Part shown: one piece after another, positions 1-12,425 of the stretch | Numbering within the stretch: position 1 is the stretch's first letter | Layout: each line of letters begins with the position of its first letter | From: Warburgia ugandensis | Lineage: Eukaryota > Streptophyta > Magnoliopsida > Canellales > Canellaceae | Direction: 5' to 3' | Assembly (NCBI GenBank): GCA_035236585.1 | Contig: CP141135.1 | Location: forward strand, 61,906,190-61,970,189 | Length of the DNA stretch: 64,000 nt | Made by a program: the position numbers and the translations under genes | Notes under the pieces: model-generated | Databases searched by the model: none | What the model saw: the letters and a program-made list of their open reading frames with translations, nothing else | Told to the model about the DNA's origin: nothing

Positions 1-2046
1 CCTATCTTACTCACACATTGGCTAAGAATCCTAATGGCAAATTGTTGCAATTTAGGAACTCCTATTCTAAAGGAAGGTCCACCATGGCTGTATCAAACAA
101 GTTCAAAATACTTTAAGTTAGTAATGTATAAGATGTACCTGAATGGGACCTACAGACTTTAAATGAGCAACCATTAGATAAGAAATTAGGCCCACCAAAA
201 ATCTTAACTATGCCAATTGAACATAAAGAGAAAGAGTCCAGTGATGTACTAGTCATACATCAACCAACTCTATAGTACACACGAGAAGATACTCAGGGTT
301 TAACCAAAACCATGTTCCCTCCTCTATTAATACAAAAACAACCTTTTTGGGAAGGGCATAATTAGTTTATACCCCAATTTGAGGACAATATAAGGAAAAG
401 AAGAATCATTCATCTCCATACGATACAACAGAATTCAAATTCGCAGTAGTTCACATTGTTACAAAGATTCCACCACTTAAAATTTCAAGGTGGAGCAAAT
501 TTATTAACTATATGGAAATTTTGAAGATGAGAGATCATCAGAGTGGTCCCACTCAATTTACATTCATGGTAGTCGATTGTGTCATAATGCTAGGATGGAT
601 GAAAAACATTAACTATTGTGAGACTCTGAAGCGGCATGACAAATCTTGCCATTTCATTGTTAGGATTAGGAAAACTCAGTACTGGTTGGGTCTAGATTAG
701 GTTACATAAGGATACGTCTGGCTGAAGACGTTAAACTTAGGGCTTATTGAGAGGCAACCTAGAGTTTTTCCTTTTTGTTGTTTTCTACATCACTCATATT
801 CATTTTAGATCCTACTTTTTAAACATTGAGGACAATGTTTTTGTTAGGTTGGGGGTGTAGAATTCTAGCAAATTCTGATATTATTTTTTTTAAGGTTTTT
901 AGGTGATTTCCTTGATTTTTTTATTATTTTTTTAAAGGAGAGAAATTGTTTTCAAAATTTTTAGGTTAATTCCTACACTATGATGAGAATTGGATTTTCT
1001 AAAGTATAATCTAAATAACTTTAGCTTATTAATAGAATTGAACATGATTAATTCATCATTTTACTCATTTTATAAAGTATTCTATGAAAGCAAAGTCTCA
1101 GATCACATCTGTACATGAAGTTGCATATAGATAGTCTAGATTGATAAGTGGCTATAACGTAGAAATCCGGAAAAATCTTAGTAGAGACTTACAACCTAAG
1201 TGAGTTTTAGAGCCATTCATTCTTTTTGAGAGGTTATAAATATTTTTAATTTTCTTCAGCACTTAAAGAAAATTGATCCCACAAATTCTTAAATTTGGCT
1301 AATTACCTGAATAATTAGAGTATTACTTTTAAAATTCTAAAAGTTTATTGAATCTTATAGATTATAATAAACTTAGAAAATGATTTAAGCCATCTTTGTT
1401 GTTAATCTAGAGACATAAAGCCTACCCAAGAAGTATTTTTACCACTAGTTAGCCACCTTGAGCCTCTTTTATAAGTCATTACTTTTGCCACCCAAATTAC
1501 CCTTTACCCATATTAACCTAGTATAAATTATCCATTACCCAATTTTTTTGAAGAATGAGTTAGAGATGAATGAAGCAATACCTTTTAGTTGCAATGAAAG
1601 TAGAAAATTGGATAGCAAGAAAAGTGGAAAAGAAAATATTCACTTTAGAACAAAGCAAAGAAAAGAAAGAATTGTCAAATTTAGAAGAACTCTACTTATT
1701 TTTGAAGAAACTTTGAATACCCTTATACTCTTTCTTTGGTACCCTGTCATAAGCCCACATTTCATCCCAATTAAAGACCTATTGATTTTAAGATGAATGT
1801 AGTCTCAATGAGAAAATGAATGGATAGGATTTAAAAAAGTGGTATTTCTAAATATTCAAAGGTAATGGCATCCATCCCAAAGGAATCAAAACAATAAAAT
1901 TCCTTAGTAACTCCCGTTTTTCATGAGTATATGTGAGATAAATTTGCTTTTACTGACTCAACTCACATAATTAAAAGAGAGATGTGATTTGAACTCTTTA
2001 TCAGAGAGATTAGCGTATGTTATTAGTAAGGATTGAGGTCAAAACA

Positions 2047-5000
2047 TGTAATGACGCAAAATTTTTAATATTAAGATATCACTTTTATAACCAAAATCAA
2101 TCACGTTGGTCTCCATGTGCTAGTTAGTTATAGCTTATTGTGCTAGTTAGTTATAGCTTGTTGTGCTAGTTAGTTATAGCTTGTTTATTTTAGATAGTTT
2201 TAGAGATTAATAAGATATTTAATCATATTAATAGGTGGTTGGATGTTTCACTTTAATTAACCTATGAAATGAAGGAATCTATGAGAAATATCATGTAATT
2301 AGATTCTACGCTCAAAATGGAATCCAATGCCTCAAAGAACGCTAAAAACAAAGCTCGTATGACCAAGTTATGGGCTTTTGAAGATGGAGGGTATATCTGT
2401 AATTTGATTGCAAAACGGCTAAGGCCCAAAAAACACAGGGGGTCTTTTTACTAACAACACCCCCCTCAGGTCGTCCCCTACCTCCAACCACCAACTTCCA
2501 GCACCGCCTATGTAAGGCAGTGCCGGAAGAAATGGCGGTACTGTCATTGGGCAGCACCGCCTTGGCAGGCTATGAAGCCTGTTTCCCCCTCCTCCCTGAC
2601 CATCCCTTTCTCCTCCTTCCTCTCCTCTTCTAGGGTTTCAAGCTTAGGGTTCCGGGAAATCAGAAAACCCCTTTCTTCGGTGCTGACCCACATCTCTTCT
2701 CCTTCTCCTTTTTCCCTTCTTTTCTCCTTCTTCTCCTTCTCCTTACTCCGGCCACTGCGATGTCTGGACAACAAGGGTTTTCGGCAGGCGTAGAGGAAAC
2801 CACACCCATCAGAAAAAGGGGAAAAAGGGCTCCATCTTAGGCTTCCTAGGTACGACCCTCTCCTCTTTTCTCTGGTTTCTCCCCTCTCTGATTTCCCTCT
2901 CTTTTGTCCCAGATCCATGTTGGATTTGGTGTCTTTCTAGCCGGAGAACACGCCAAGGAAAGCTAGGTTCAATCCGGCTCCATCAAAACTAGGCGTCCTA
3001 GGGACGCAGCGCCTAACAAGCGCCCATGAGGCACCCCCTATAGAGTTCGGGCGGGCGCAAGTCTTGGTTCGACCAGGGCGCATGAGTGTCCTAGGAACAG
3101 TGACGTTCGCTGCTCACGCCGAAGACGCCTCCGGGCAATGCATTCCGGGACGCATGCCCCCTGCATGTCACTTGGGCATGCGCACTCCTACAAACGTGAT
3201 CCTGGTTCGACCGAGATGGGCATATGTCCTGGGAACCCTGACGCGTGGGCCCTACGCGGACAATTCTAGTTTTTCCGTTGATGTGTGACATTAAAAATGG
3301 AATTAAGAAGGCTATATAACTCCGATTGACAATCCGAAAGAACCGTTGCAGTTGTATTGACGATGCGGACCTAATGAGACTATGAAAATTAGGATCATAG
3401 AAATATTTTATATGACTATAACCCAAAAACTATAGAAATCTCATAGATCTACCATGAACAAGGATGATCAGATCTCATAACTTGCTCCATTAGAGGTATT
3501 AGGGGATTAATAGCTCAAGATTAACCCCAAGGTACACTTATCAACCCTTGAAGGATAGAGCTGGCCCTTTAAATTAAGTACAGACCTATTCTGAGTATTG
3601 AGACAGGCGATCTATGAGATCTGACCATTCAATTACACAATCTTGATAACATAAAGGTTATTTAAGGCTAACTATTAAATATTTAGATCTATAAGTAAGA
3701 TCTAGCTTGGAAACGCATTAAGCAAAGACCTATAGATCCTAAAAGGCAGATCTAGCAGTTAATCTATAAGTCTAAGTAATGATTCATAAAGGTTGGAAAA
3801 TAATACTTGAATCCTTGTTATTAATTGATATTTAAGGTTTCACAAAGGTAACTCAGGGTCGAGTAATGAAGAACGCAATTCAAGGAACATCGAGGTAAGT
3901 AGTCTGATACTAGTAAGCTTTTATAAATACATCTTAAACTCTGGCTTGCCTTTATTACTGTTTTTAGCATGCTTCTGAGATATGATGTTTTTATACGAGT
4001 ATGTTGAATTGTCTTCATGTTTTATAGCTTTGAATGCGATATTAGCAAGAACTAATTTTATACACTGCTCGCATGGTTGAAAAGAAATGCATAAATTACA
4101 TGATTTCGATGATTGATATTTGGATTTATCTATATATGCTTTTTGGGCTATTGAGCCTAGTGGACACTATGTTGAGAGGTTATTATGTACGGGGTTGACC
4201 TCCCGGCTTCTGCCACCAAAAAGGTAGATGGTATCGTTGCAAAAAAGGCTTGTCCAGTCCTTTCTCTACTACTATGGTAAACAAGGACGACCACTGGAGG
4301 TGTTCACGACACTCTTTTTGAGGATAGCCATAGTCGCTGTAGAAGCTATAGTGGGTTGGTCTCTAGATATCGGAGACACACGATTCCAGCTATATGCTGA
4401 TCGTAACCATAGTGACCGTATAATTTTAATGTTATAGATATGCATATAGCATTGAGATGGTCGTATACGAGTATTCGTGACCAGTTGGCGTGATATGTTC
4501 GCCGAGAGACTCATGTGCATGATACTTATAAGGATGCTAGCATCTGCTTTGAAAGATGACTATTTTAAGAGTTTCATGATTATTATATTTGACTTGTGAT
4601 TTGATATGTTTGCCGAGATCTTCTTACACGGATTACTAATTTCTACCCATGATTTTAGTCATGTTTATATCGTTGAATATTAGATTTTGGTAAAGGATTC
4701 CATGATTGGAATTACATCAATGAGCTTATGTTTTATGCATAAATATGCATGTTTACACGAAATGCAATCACTAATGTTTTACATGACAAAGCGCTTTGAA
4801 TTGTGCATGTTGCCTGTCGTGTTTTCAAAATAGTGGTATCAGATCACCTACTACGTATGAGGAATACTCACTCAAATATACTATTTTTACATATTAGCTC
4901 CACACAGGAGTAGAAGAAGCATAAGAAAATGTTAGTACTACGATCAAGTAAATGAAGAAGGGACAAATATGAATGTAAGTAAACTCTCTACTTTTTGGAC

Positions 5001-5280
5001 ATGTATCTATACTTATTACAGTTGAGTTGTGAGTTGTGACTGGATAGACCTGGGAAATATTTATGATTTTCTTTATTTTCAAAATTTACATGTTCATCTT
5101 GAAAGTAAATGACACTCGGGGTTGTCAAAAATGAATTTGAAACAAAAGATTTTCTGCTGCATTGCATTGCATTGTTTTTTTTTTTTTTTTTTTTTCTAAA
5201 CGTGCTTTTAAAAAGGGATCGATCCCACCTTAGGAATTAGTTTGCATTTAAAAATGCATGTAAAAACCCAGGTCGTCACA
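2047..5280 (+). mobile_element. Solo LTR (3.2 kb, gypsy-type) inserted in the Tat-like element
   Basis: This LTR of 3234 bp begins TGTAATGACG and ends CAGGTCGTCACA. It is flanked on both sides by the same 5 bp, AAACA (2042-2046 and 5281-5285), a perfect target-site duplication. No internal region or second LTR adjoins it, so it is a solo LTR left by LTR-LTR recombination. Its length and 3' end resemble the LTR at 19140-28166 (about 3216 bp without its insertion), so the two are probably related families. It contains a 23 bp triple repeat at 2116-2184 and a poly-T run near 5175. Open frames inside it, such as at 2342-2918 and 3064-3426, are incidental. Confidence 0.85.
2116..2184 (+). repeat. 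Tandem repeat, 3 x 23 bp
   Basis: Three near-identical copies of a unit beginning TGTGCTAGTTAGTTATAGCT start at 2116, 2139 and 2162. They lie inside the first solo LTR, close to its 5' end, and are probably a local slippage expansion. Confidence 0.9.
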
Positions 5281-5565
5281 AAACATATTTCAGATGGAGT
5301 TCAAAAGTTAGAAGTCTACTAAGATTATACTATATGTAGACTGTACACGCACACACTCACTCTGAGATCTGAGCTTAAGTTGAATGACTTTAGCATATGG
5401 GTAAGGTTTTGAAATTTTCAGTCATTTTTATTTGTATGATAAAGTTGATCATTTATTGAAGATAACTCTCTGAAGAAAAAGAGGAGTTGACTTAAAAAAA
5501 TAATAATTTTTGAAAATGTGAAAATTGGTTTTTCACATGTTTTGCTCGGGACTAGCAAAGTGCTG

Positions 5566-5575
5566 GTTGGGGGGG
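5566..5575 (+). other. Polypurine tract of the Tat-like element
   Basis: A G-rich run (GTTGGGGGGG) ends directly before the TG that opens the LTR at 5576. In LTR retrotransposons this is where plus-strand DNA synthesis is primed, and its position marks the following LTR as the 3' one. Confidence 0.65.
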
Positions 5576-7852
5576 TGTTAAGTGTTCAATTTTGGTCAAA
5601 ATACCCCTAATTTAGTGTTCAATTAGATTATCTAACCGTTCAAATTTGAAAAAATTTAGCTTGATTTTGAAATTAGCTCCAATTGACCATCCTAAACTTA
5701 ATTTGTCAAAATCAATTATCAAATGATCATTAGAGCTCATTAGATGATTAATATACGGTTCAGATGATTCTAATTTGGTCTTTTATTTTGCAGATTAACC
5801 AAAAGAGGCATGGATGTCTAAGATCAAAAGTTAAAGGTGCAGATCATTCTCAAGAGCATTGGCTAGGTCAGATCACTCACATTGATGGATAGGATAGTTT
5901 CCTAGAAAATAATTAAGCTCAGTTGGGAATCATGGACAAAAGGAAAATAATATAGAGAAGGCAACTTGCAATTGTGGAGGAGTTTCCAAAGTAAAAGGGG
6001 GAACCCAAATTAGAAAGGACAAAGGAATAAAAGGCAAAGGGCAACCGTAGCACCATGCCACTCTCTTTCCCTCACTCCCGCTTTCTTTTTCTTCTATCTT
6101 TCCTTTCCCACTCTCTCTCATATTCCCTCTTTTCCTTTTGCCTTTCTCTCCATCATCTTCCTCTTGCTCTCTTTCTTTTCACTCCCACATTCCCTACTTC
6201 CTCTTCTCTCTCTCCACTCTTTCCTTTGTTTCTTCTTGGGTTGAGCCATAGAGCCAAAAACCCCTTCTCTTTCCTTCATCTTCTACCTCTCCATCTTCTT
6301 CTCTACTCTCTTTCCCACATGTCTTTCTCTCTACCCCTCTTCACTCTCTTCCACGTTCTTTCCACCCCCCACCTCTTATCTGCCTCTCTCTCCAGCCTTT
6401 GTCTTCCACAGTCCACCGGCGTCGACCACCATTTCCAGCACGCTCCAGTGATTGCATCACCACTCCAATGTCATGGGATTCACCTCTGTTCCTGTTTCTT
6501 CTCTCTCGGTTACTAGTTGGAAACTAAAATCCTTAGATCTCTTCTCCTCTATTCCCAGCATTGCTACACCTTTCCACTGCTTGAAGCCCCACTAAGCTAG
6601 ATAGCACGGTAACCCAGCACCGTGCTCACCAGCACAAACCCATGCACTGCATTGTCTCCACTTGGCTATCATCGCACTACCATCTTCACTGTCGAACTGC
6701 CCCAATCACTGGCCCAGATCGTCATTGGCCCCTGCCAAACAACACCTAACCATGCAACACCCCATCCTCAGCAGGCGTCATCTTCCTCAACCAGGACTGC
6801 CCAGATCACCCTCTGTAGCCCAGATCATCGTCTATCTAGCACCCACCAATGGCACCAGTTTTTCCAGCTCTCCCAGTCCCCTCTCCCTCTACCTTTGGAT
6901 CATGCCCCCTACTCTTTCAGCTTCTTTCACCATTGTCGGACGGCCCAGAGAAGGAAACCCAAAACGGGTTTTCCTCCTACATCTACCCTCATCCTTTCCT
7001 TTCCTCTCTTCTTGTCTCCCTCTCCCTCTCCCTCTCCCTCTTCTCCTCTGGCTCCCTCTTCTCCTCCTCCAGCTTCATTGTCAGGTTCTGTTTGTTTTTT
7101 CTTAAAAACCATATTTTTATTGTTAATTCTGTTTTTACCCTTTGATCTTTAAATTTAATTACATTTCTGTCCCAGTTTTTAATTACATCTATATCTTGTT
7201 TTATTCCATTTCTATTTTATCTGTCTTTTGCTTATCTAGGAACAGTCCAATCCAAGCTAGATCAATTAAGGTTTAACCTAATTAACGGGTTAGCCTTAAT
7301 GAACCAAGAATTGCCCGTTTCTCATCTTTTTCTTATCTGATTTCAAGTTAACTTTTCAATTTCATTTTTAGGACATCCCTAGACTTAATTAACATTTCTG
7401 ATCTTCGATCTGAAATTTAAAAATCAATCTAATCCATCCAAATATCAAAATTACAATTTACGCTAGATCTCTATGATTTTGAAGAGTCTAACAAATCCAA
7501 CCCTTGGATCTCTAATTAAGGACATTCTGAAGACATTGATGAAGGCTGATCAACTCTCAGAAGATCAGATTTAAATATATTGATAGAGATTAAGCTAGGA
7601 AAGTAGTTTTTTCTTGTTATTTAGTTTAATTTTCTTTATTCTGGAACCGGAAAATTTGTAACTTTTAGAAGTTGATTTGATTTGAATTCTAATTCTAATT
7701 CCAATTCCAATGAGTTTTGTTATTTATTTTTAATTTTAGATAATTAAATTTTATTGAAATTCTCACTTTTTAAGTCAATTCCCCGTGGGATCGACCCGTA
7801 CTTGCATAAGCTACACTACAATAGCCCTTGTACTTGTGGTTAACCATCAACA
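5576..7852 (+). mobile_element. 3' LTR of the Tat-like gypsy element (2.28 kb)
   Basis: The LTR starts TGTTAAGTGTTCAATTTT and ends AACCATCAACA. Its last 80 bases contain 'CCCCGTGGGATCGACC' followed by 'TTGCATAAGCTACACTACAA', the kind of LTR terminus found in plant Tat-lineage elements. The same family occurs in reverse orientation as the solo LTR at 18335-29593 (2227 bp without its insertions). The middle (6055-7080) is strongly CT-rich and gives long Ser/Leu/Pro-rich open frames on both strands that are compositional artefacts. The bases after 7852 (TCCCT) would be the right target duplication, but the left copy is outside the window, so the right boundary rests on the family comparison. Confidence 0.75.
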
Positions 7853-9450
7853 TCCCTCCTCCATTAAAGTTATGATTACATAATAAACATTAAGTTTGCC
7901 CCTTGTCTTCACCAAGTATAATCTCCTTCCTTAGTCAAGAGTTCTACTACTGCTACTGTATTGGAGTACTGGATTGGGAGGAATGATCATTAGGACTATC
8001 GACTGATGATGCTTCTCCACTACCCTACCCTGTAGAATTAGAATTCATTTTTCTCCAAACTAGAAGAGCCTAAACTTTATGACTTTTCAAATCAGTTCTA
8101 AAAAATCAAGCCATATAATTTAAAAACATGCCAACCAACTTCTCCACATCCTCCAACCAACCCATGCCTCCAATTTGTTCCACACTAGCCACATAAAAAA
8201 TTAATATACTAACAATGCATGTAAACCATTTAACAATACATAAACTCCATAGCCTCCAACTGCATCGCCAACTTCTCCAAATGTCTCCAACCAGCCTAAA
8301 CCTCGAATTCATTTCACACAAACCATAATGAAAGCAATTAAATTACAAACATGTACACAAACAATTTAACAACCACATAAACTTTGTAGCCTCCAAACCA
8401 CACCACTTTCACCTTCAAATCCTCCAACCCATCCATATATCGAATTCATTCCACATAAACCATAAGAAGAAAGATCAAATTACAAACATGCACAAAAAGC
8501 ATCCATAGATATATAAAGAATTTTGGAACACCAATAATTCATTCATAGAATAATTATAAAGCATCCAAGTTGAGTTTATGCTTCTTCTTCTTTTTCTTCT
8601 TCAAGAAATATAAAGAAAGTTACACTTTAGCTATCATTATTCTTTTAACTTCATAACAACCATAGAATTCATTCATTTTTTTAACATCACTTGAAAATTA
8701 GAGGAAATGTCACTATTTGATGCAATTTTTGAATAAATGTAGAGTAAATTTACAAAGAATCTCATTTCATACAATTTTTAGAGGAAGCTAGTAGTAAGTG
8801 GAAGAATACATAGTAGATTATTGCTATAACAGTAGAGAGAAAAAATTGAATAAAGAGGAAAAAGATACTATGAATAGAAAATAAAAAAGGAAAAAGCAAT
8901 GAAAGGACAAATTAAAGAAGGAAAAAATTTATGATAATGTCTAAAAAAGAGAAAAAACAATGAAGAAAAAAATGAAGAAAGACATGTAAAAGAAAATATT
9001 GTGAACAAATATCAACACTAGAGAAAATATTATGAAGAAAATTTTCAATATGAAAAATTTTTAAAAGGGGAAAAGATAGAAAACAATTTAAAAGAAAGGG
9101 GAAAAAACTTACCCAACAATATTTGCAGAGATTTGCACTTTTAGAGAAAATCTGATTTGAGAAATTCAATTGGAATTTGTAGAAGAAAAAATAAAAAATT
9201 AAAATAAGATTAACAAGAAAAATTAAAATAAACTGAAATAAACCACAAATACTTACTCATTATGTCGATTTTATATGGCTATGAATATTAAGCATTTTCT
9301 AAATGAAGAAGAAAAAAATAAAAAATTGAAGATAAACATAAATTTTGAAAAGAGCAGAAAGAGCAAAACTCAGTTAGCCATTCTTCACCTTCTTCTTCCT
9401 CTTTGATTTTGGTTTCTGCTTACCTAATTCTAAATTCTTCATATATATTC
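7853..9450. other. Intergenic, AT-rich
   Basis: No gene is visible. From 8121 there is a divergent tandem repeat (listed separately). From about 8580 to 9360 the sequence is rich in GAAGAAAA-type tracts. Confidence 0.5.
8121..8520 (+). repeat. Divergent tandem repeat, about 3 x 137 bp
   Basis: Three diverged units begin near 8121, 8258 and 8395. Shared landmarks are 'CTCCAACC', 'CGAATTCATT', 'CCACATAAAC', 'AATTACAAACATG' and 'GTAGCCTCC'. The unit has no recognised identity; it could be a subterminal array of a DNA transposon. Confidence 0.6.
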
Positions 9451-9559
9451 TATTCTCTTGATGTATAGTTTGCTGCTTTTAGTCCCAGCAAACAGTCACG
9501 CTCGTGAAATCTTTGCTTCATAATTTTGTTTGCATTTTCATCCTTAACCTTTATTATTT

Positions 9560-10250
9560 CTAGGGGACTCGAGATCTGGTGGATAGATAAACTTCGGCTG
9601 GTCCCAGTTCCCAAATATTTAACATGGGAAGTTCTTTTCCTGAAGTTCATATATAATCTTGAATGGAAATCTTTAATCAGGTTCAACGTCTCTCCTCAAC
9701 CACACTTTCACAAGTAGCTTTCCAAGAAATATGAATTACTGTTCCCGCGTATCAAACTTTACATTACCATTTAGGTAGCTATCTGTTGGATTGCATCGCA
9801 CACACTATTGGTAGTTTTTTTTTTTTTTATGTCACTGAGACAGTTTGCTTAAAAGTGGACTTCCTCAACATAATATACATTATTGGTTGGGAAACGGTGT
9901 AAAGGAGGTTCTTTTTGTCCATCTGTCTTCTTCAGCTCTTCCAATAAAATATCTGAGTTTGCTCTTTCATAATACATATTGCTTCTTGATTTCAGGTTGA
10001 TTCAACCATGGCATTAGAGAAAGCAGTTGAGTCAGCTCTTGCATTGGGTTCCCATGCTGACCAATATAGGGAAGTTCAAGGGCATGAAACAGAATATTTT
10101 AATTAAGCCGTGCACCATACCCATTGATGGAGCTTTCTAATCAGATTTGGGCAATTCAGATAGTGAAACATACAAAGTTAGCATGATAACATGCAGCGGA
10201 GATCTTGTTGTTTCTCTTAGAGAAGTATGCTTTGACTGAAAATTTGTAGG
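9560..10250 (+). pseudogene. Unidentified coding-like fragment with possible splice sites
   Basis: Near 9560-9680 a stretch preceded by TTATTATTTCTAG reads GTRDLVDR, then a stop, then TSAGPSSQIFNMGSSFPE. At about 9996 a typical acceptor (TTGATTTCAG) is followed by VDSTMALEKAVESALALGSH and then ADQYREVQ. After a break the other frame reads KPCTIPIDGAF. Residue composition and the intron-like flanks look like exons of a real plant gene, but stops and frame changes break them up. I do not recognise the family. It may be a gene relic, a transposon-captured fragment, or chance. Confidence 0.25.
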
Positions 10251-10676
10251 TACCAGTACTTATCTTTTGTTATGTATGTTTACCTTTTCCTTCTTCCCTT
10301 TTTTTTTTTTAATTATCAAAGTCCCTGCCATTCTATATATATCACCTGATAGTTTATTCTGGTTTTACCGAACTTCTGCCTAGTCTAGATCACTGCAATC
10401 TGTTCTGGTCACTACAAACAGATGAGTAGATGAATTTCAAGGACACAACATGTAGGTCATACTTTTACGCATCTAAAGTGTGTCAGTAGCAAACATTTAT
10501 GTTGCACATTGACATGTATTTATGCATGAAACCTCAATATATCCATGTCTTTTCTTTCCCCTGGACATTATTTATATAGTTTTAACCTACTTCTAAGTTT
10601 TCTGACTTTTAAAAGCTTCTAGGTTGTAAACGGGGAATCTTTGCCCCTTAGTAATCTCTCTGTTCATTCTATCTAC

Positions 10677-10704
10677 TGCATTTAATTTAATTTAATTTAA
10701 TTTA

Positions 10705-10744
<40 letters not shown>
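10677..10744 (+). repeat. Compound microsatellite (TTTAA)n(TTA)n
   Basis: About five TTTAA units run directly into about eleven TTA units. It is simple-sequence DNA, probably of variable length among individuals. Confidence 0.95.
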
Positions 10745-11130
10745 TGTGAGATCTAGTTATCCTTGTACCTAGATTGGTAGGGAAGAAATTCACTAGGAAA
10801 ACGTAGGCTGGGGCGCTTCCTTTTTTGTAAATTCCAGTTTCAATTTGTTGATAGTTTTTTGGTCATTGTTGATTGAAGAATTGGTCAACTAAACCTGATT
10901 TAGTGCTGTAGAATTTATGTTGTTGTAGGATGACTGAATTCATGTGATAGGTTAGATTTAGTTGTTTACAAGATGACTAAATTATCTCTATTGGTTTCTT
11001 GAAAAATGTCTCTCTATTGGGTCTTTAGCTCAAATCAGGTAGAGTGCTTGGGAAATGTAATCTATCCAACATTTCTCAAGAGATGGTGGTTCTGTTGGAT
11101 GTTGCCTTTGCTAAGCCTTCACCCATAACT

Positions 11131-11815
11131 ATGATGTATGAGGAAAATAAGAAGAGAAAACACTGATGAAAGAAAAATTTCTTTCAAATTCACTCAAGAA
11201 CAATTACAAATACAAAGTTGTTACTTTTATAAGACTCACTCCCTCACACTCTCACTCACTCACTCCTCACCTCTTTCTCTCTTCTTTCTCACTTGCTTAC
11301 AAATGAGGAGGGCACCTCTATTTATACTTGCCCTCCACCTAACAACTCCGGGCACCTCTATTTATACTTATCCTCCACCTAACAATTCCTTAATGTGTGG
11401 TGGAGATTATTTCAAGTGTCTTTAATATAATGGTTAACACTTTTCTAGAAATTACAACTTGAATCTTCCACACAAATATCTACCTTAGATATTTCTAAAG
11501 ATTAATCTAGATTTGTTAACTTTTATACACTTTCTAGAACATAAGCTTTCTAGATTATGGGCCTTTTGTGTAAAACTTGAGGTCAAACCCATAATTGAAA
11601 TAAAAAAGGGAATAAGATGGGCCTGCCCATGTCAATGGGCCCACTCATGTTTCAGGCCCACATATGCTTTTAGTTTATATCCATGAGGTTGAAGTCCACC
11701 AAGACCCATTGTATTTCTCTACAAATGAAATTTGATTAGATTTCTAGAATGATTTTCCAAATGTAGTTTGCCATTCACATCATTCGAAAATTTTATTCCA
11801 AATTCTCATCATCTA
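11131..11815 (-). mobile_element. Possible LTR relic, reverse orientation
   Basis: The stretch begins TGTATGAGGAAAATAAG, has a CTCACTCACTC-rich part near 11220-11290, and carries two copies of a 40 bp unit containing TATTTATA. Seen on the minus strand this resembles the start-site region of a small plant LTR (TATA-like box, then a purine-rich leader). The boundaries and a target duplication could not be established, so this is tentative. A promoter of a lost gene is an alternative. Confidence 0.3.
11310..11389 (+). repeat. Tandem repeat, 2 x 40 bp
   Basis: Copies start at 11310 and 11350, each opening GGGCACCTCTATTTATACTT and closing CCTCCACCTAACAA. On the minus strand each copy contributes a TATAAATA box, so the duplication doubled a possible promoter element. 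Confidence 0.9.
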
Positions 11816-12129
11816 AGTGGGTGGCTTCTGTCCTGGTTAGGATTATTCAATCATTCCAATTTGGGTTCACATGATCCCGATTGAGATGAGAATTGGTAAG
11901 CTTGAGCTTTGTTGACTGTAATAAGAGCAGCAAAAGTTTCAGCTTCAAAAGAGAGAGTATGATAAGTTTGAATGAGTCAAAATCAGCCCATTGCTGCCTA
12001 TGTCAAACATCTTGAGCTTGCACTTATTCCACAGTAACAATTAATGCGAGTTCTTATAAATTCAGAACCACAAATGGAAATTAAAGCTGCAAATTTTTGG
12101 GCACCCGCAAAGGATCCTCAATTCAGTGC

Positions 12130-12425
12130 TTAGAGCACTTATAGGGAAGGTTACAGCATATTACCTGTCTGTCACCTGTTGGGACAATAACGAGCGCGAT
12201 GATCTTCTTCGCTGCAAAGACTACGACGTTTCTTTCCTTTCTTTTACAAGGGATTTTTGTTCCTACCTTCACGTGCCCAACCCTTGGTATTTGATCTCCT
12301 AGGATTTCGAATGATAAACTCTGGATTAATATTAAGTTGTGGATCAACCATGGCCATTGGAGTACAGTTGGACCTTCACCATTATTTTCTTCAATTTCTT
12401 CATCGACTTGAACGATGCAATTTGC
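12130..12425 (-). pseudogene. FAR1/MULE-like zinc-knuckle C-terminal fragment
   Basis: Read on the minus strand from 12425, the sequence gives IVQVDEEIEENNGEGPTVLQ. After a one-base shift it continues MVDPQLNINPEFIIRNPRRS and NTKGWAREGRNKNPL, then a stop, then KKGKKRRSLCSEEDHRARYC. The order 'NPxRSNTKGxxxEGRxKNPLEK-basic-CxxCxxxxHxxxxC' is that of the zinc knuckle closing FAR1-related proteins and Mutator-like transposases. The first knuckle cysteine appears replaced by Arg. With a frameshift, a stop and a lost zinc ligand this is a dead fragment. FAR1-related gene and MULE transposase cannot be separated from so short a piece. Confidence 0.45.

Larger units (their letters stand above)
1..7852 (+). 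mobile_element. 3' part of a Ty3/gypsy (Tat-like) retrotransposon
   Basis: The element enters from the left edge, so its 5' LTR and most of its coding region lie outside the window. The part seen is a decayed internal region, a polypurine tract near 5566 and a 3' LTR at 5576-7852. Around 715-765 there is a stretch of the kind often found just after the integrase end of plant Tat/Athila elements (AACTTAGGGCTTATTGAGAG). Around 828-856 comes an 'ACATTGAGGACAATG ... GTTGGGGGTG' block that is also typical of these elements. No intact reading frame remains; short open stretches near 512-700 are not recognisable. The internal region is interrupted by a solo LTR at 2047-5280. Lineage is inferred from these motifs and from the LTR end, not from a protein domain. 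Confidence 0.65.

Noticed and set aside
6055..7152. Several 100-176-codon open frames on both strands
   Set aside because: They lie in the CT-rich middle of the 3' LTR; composition is Ser/Leu/Pro and overlapping frames are open equally.
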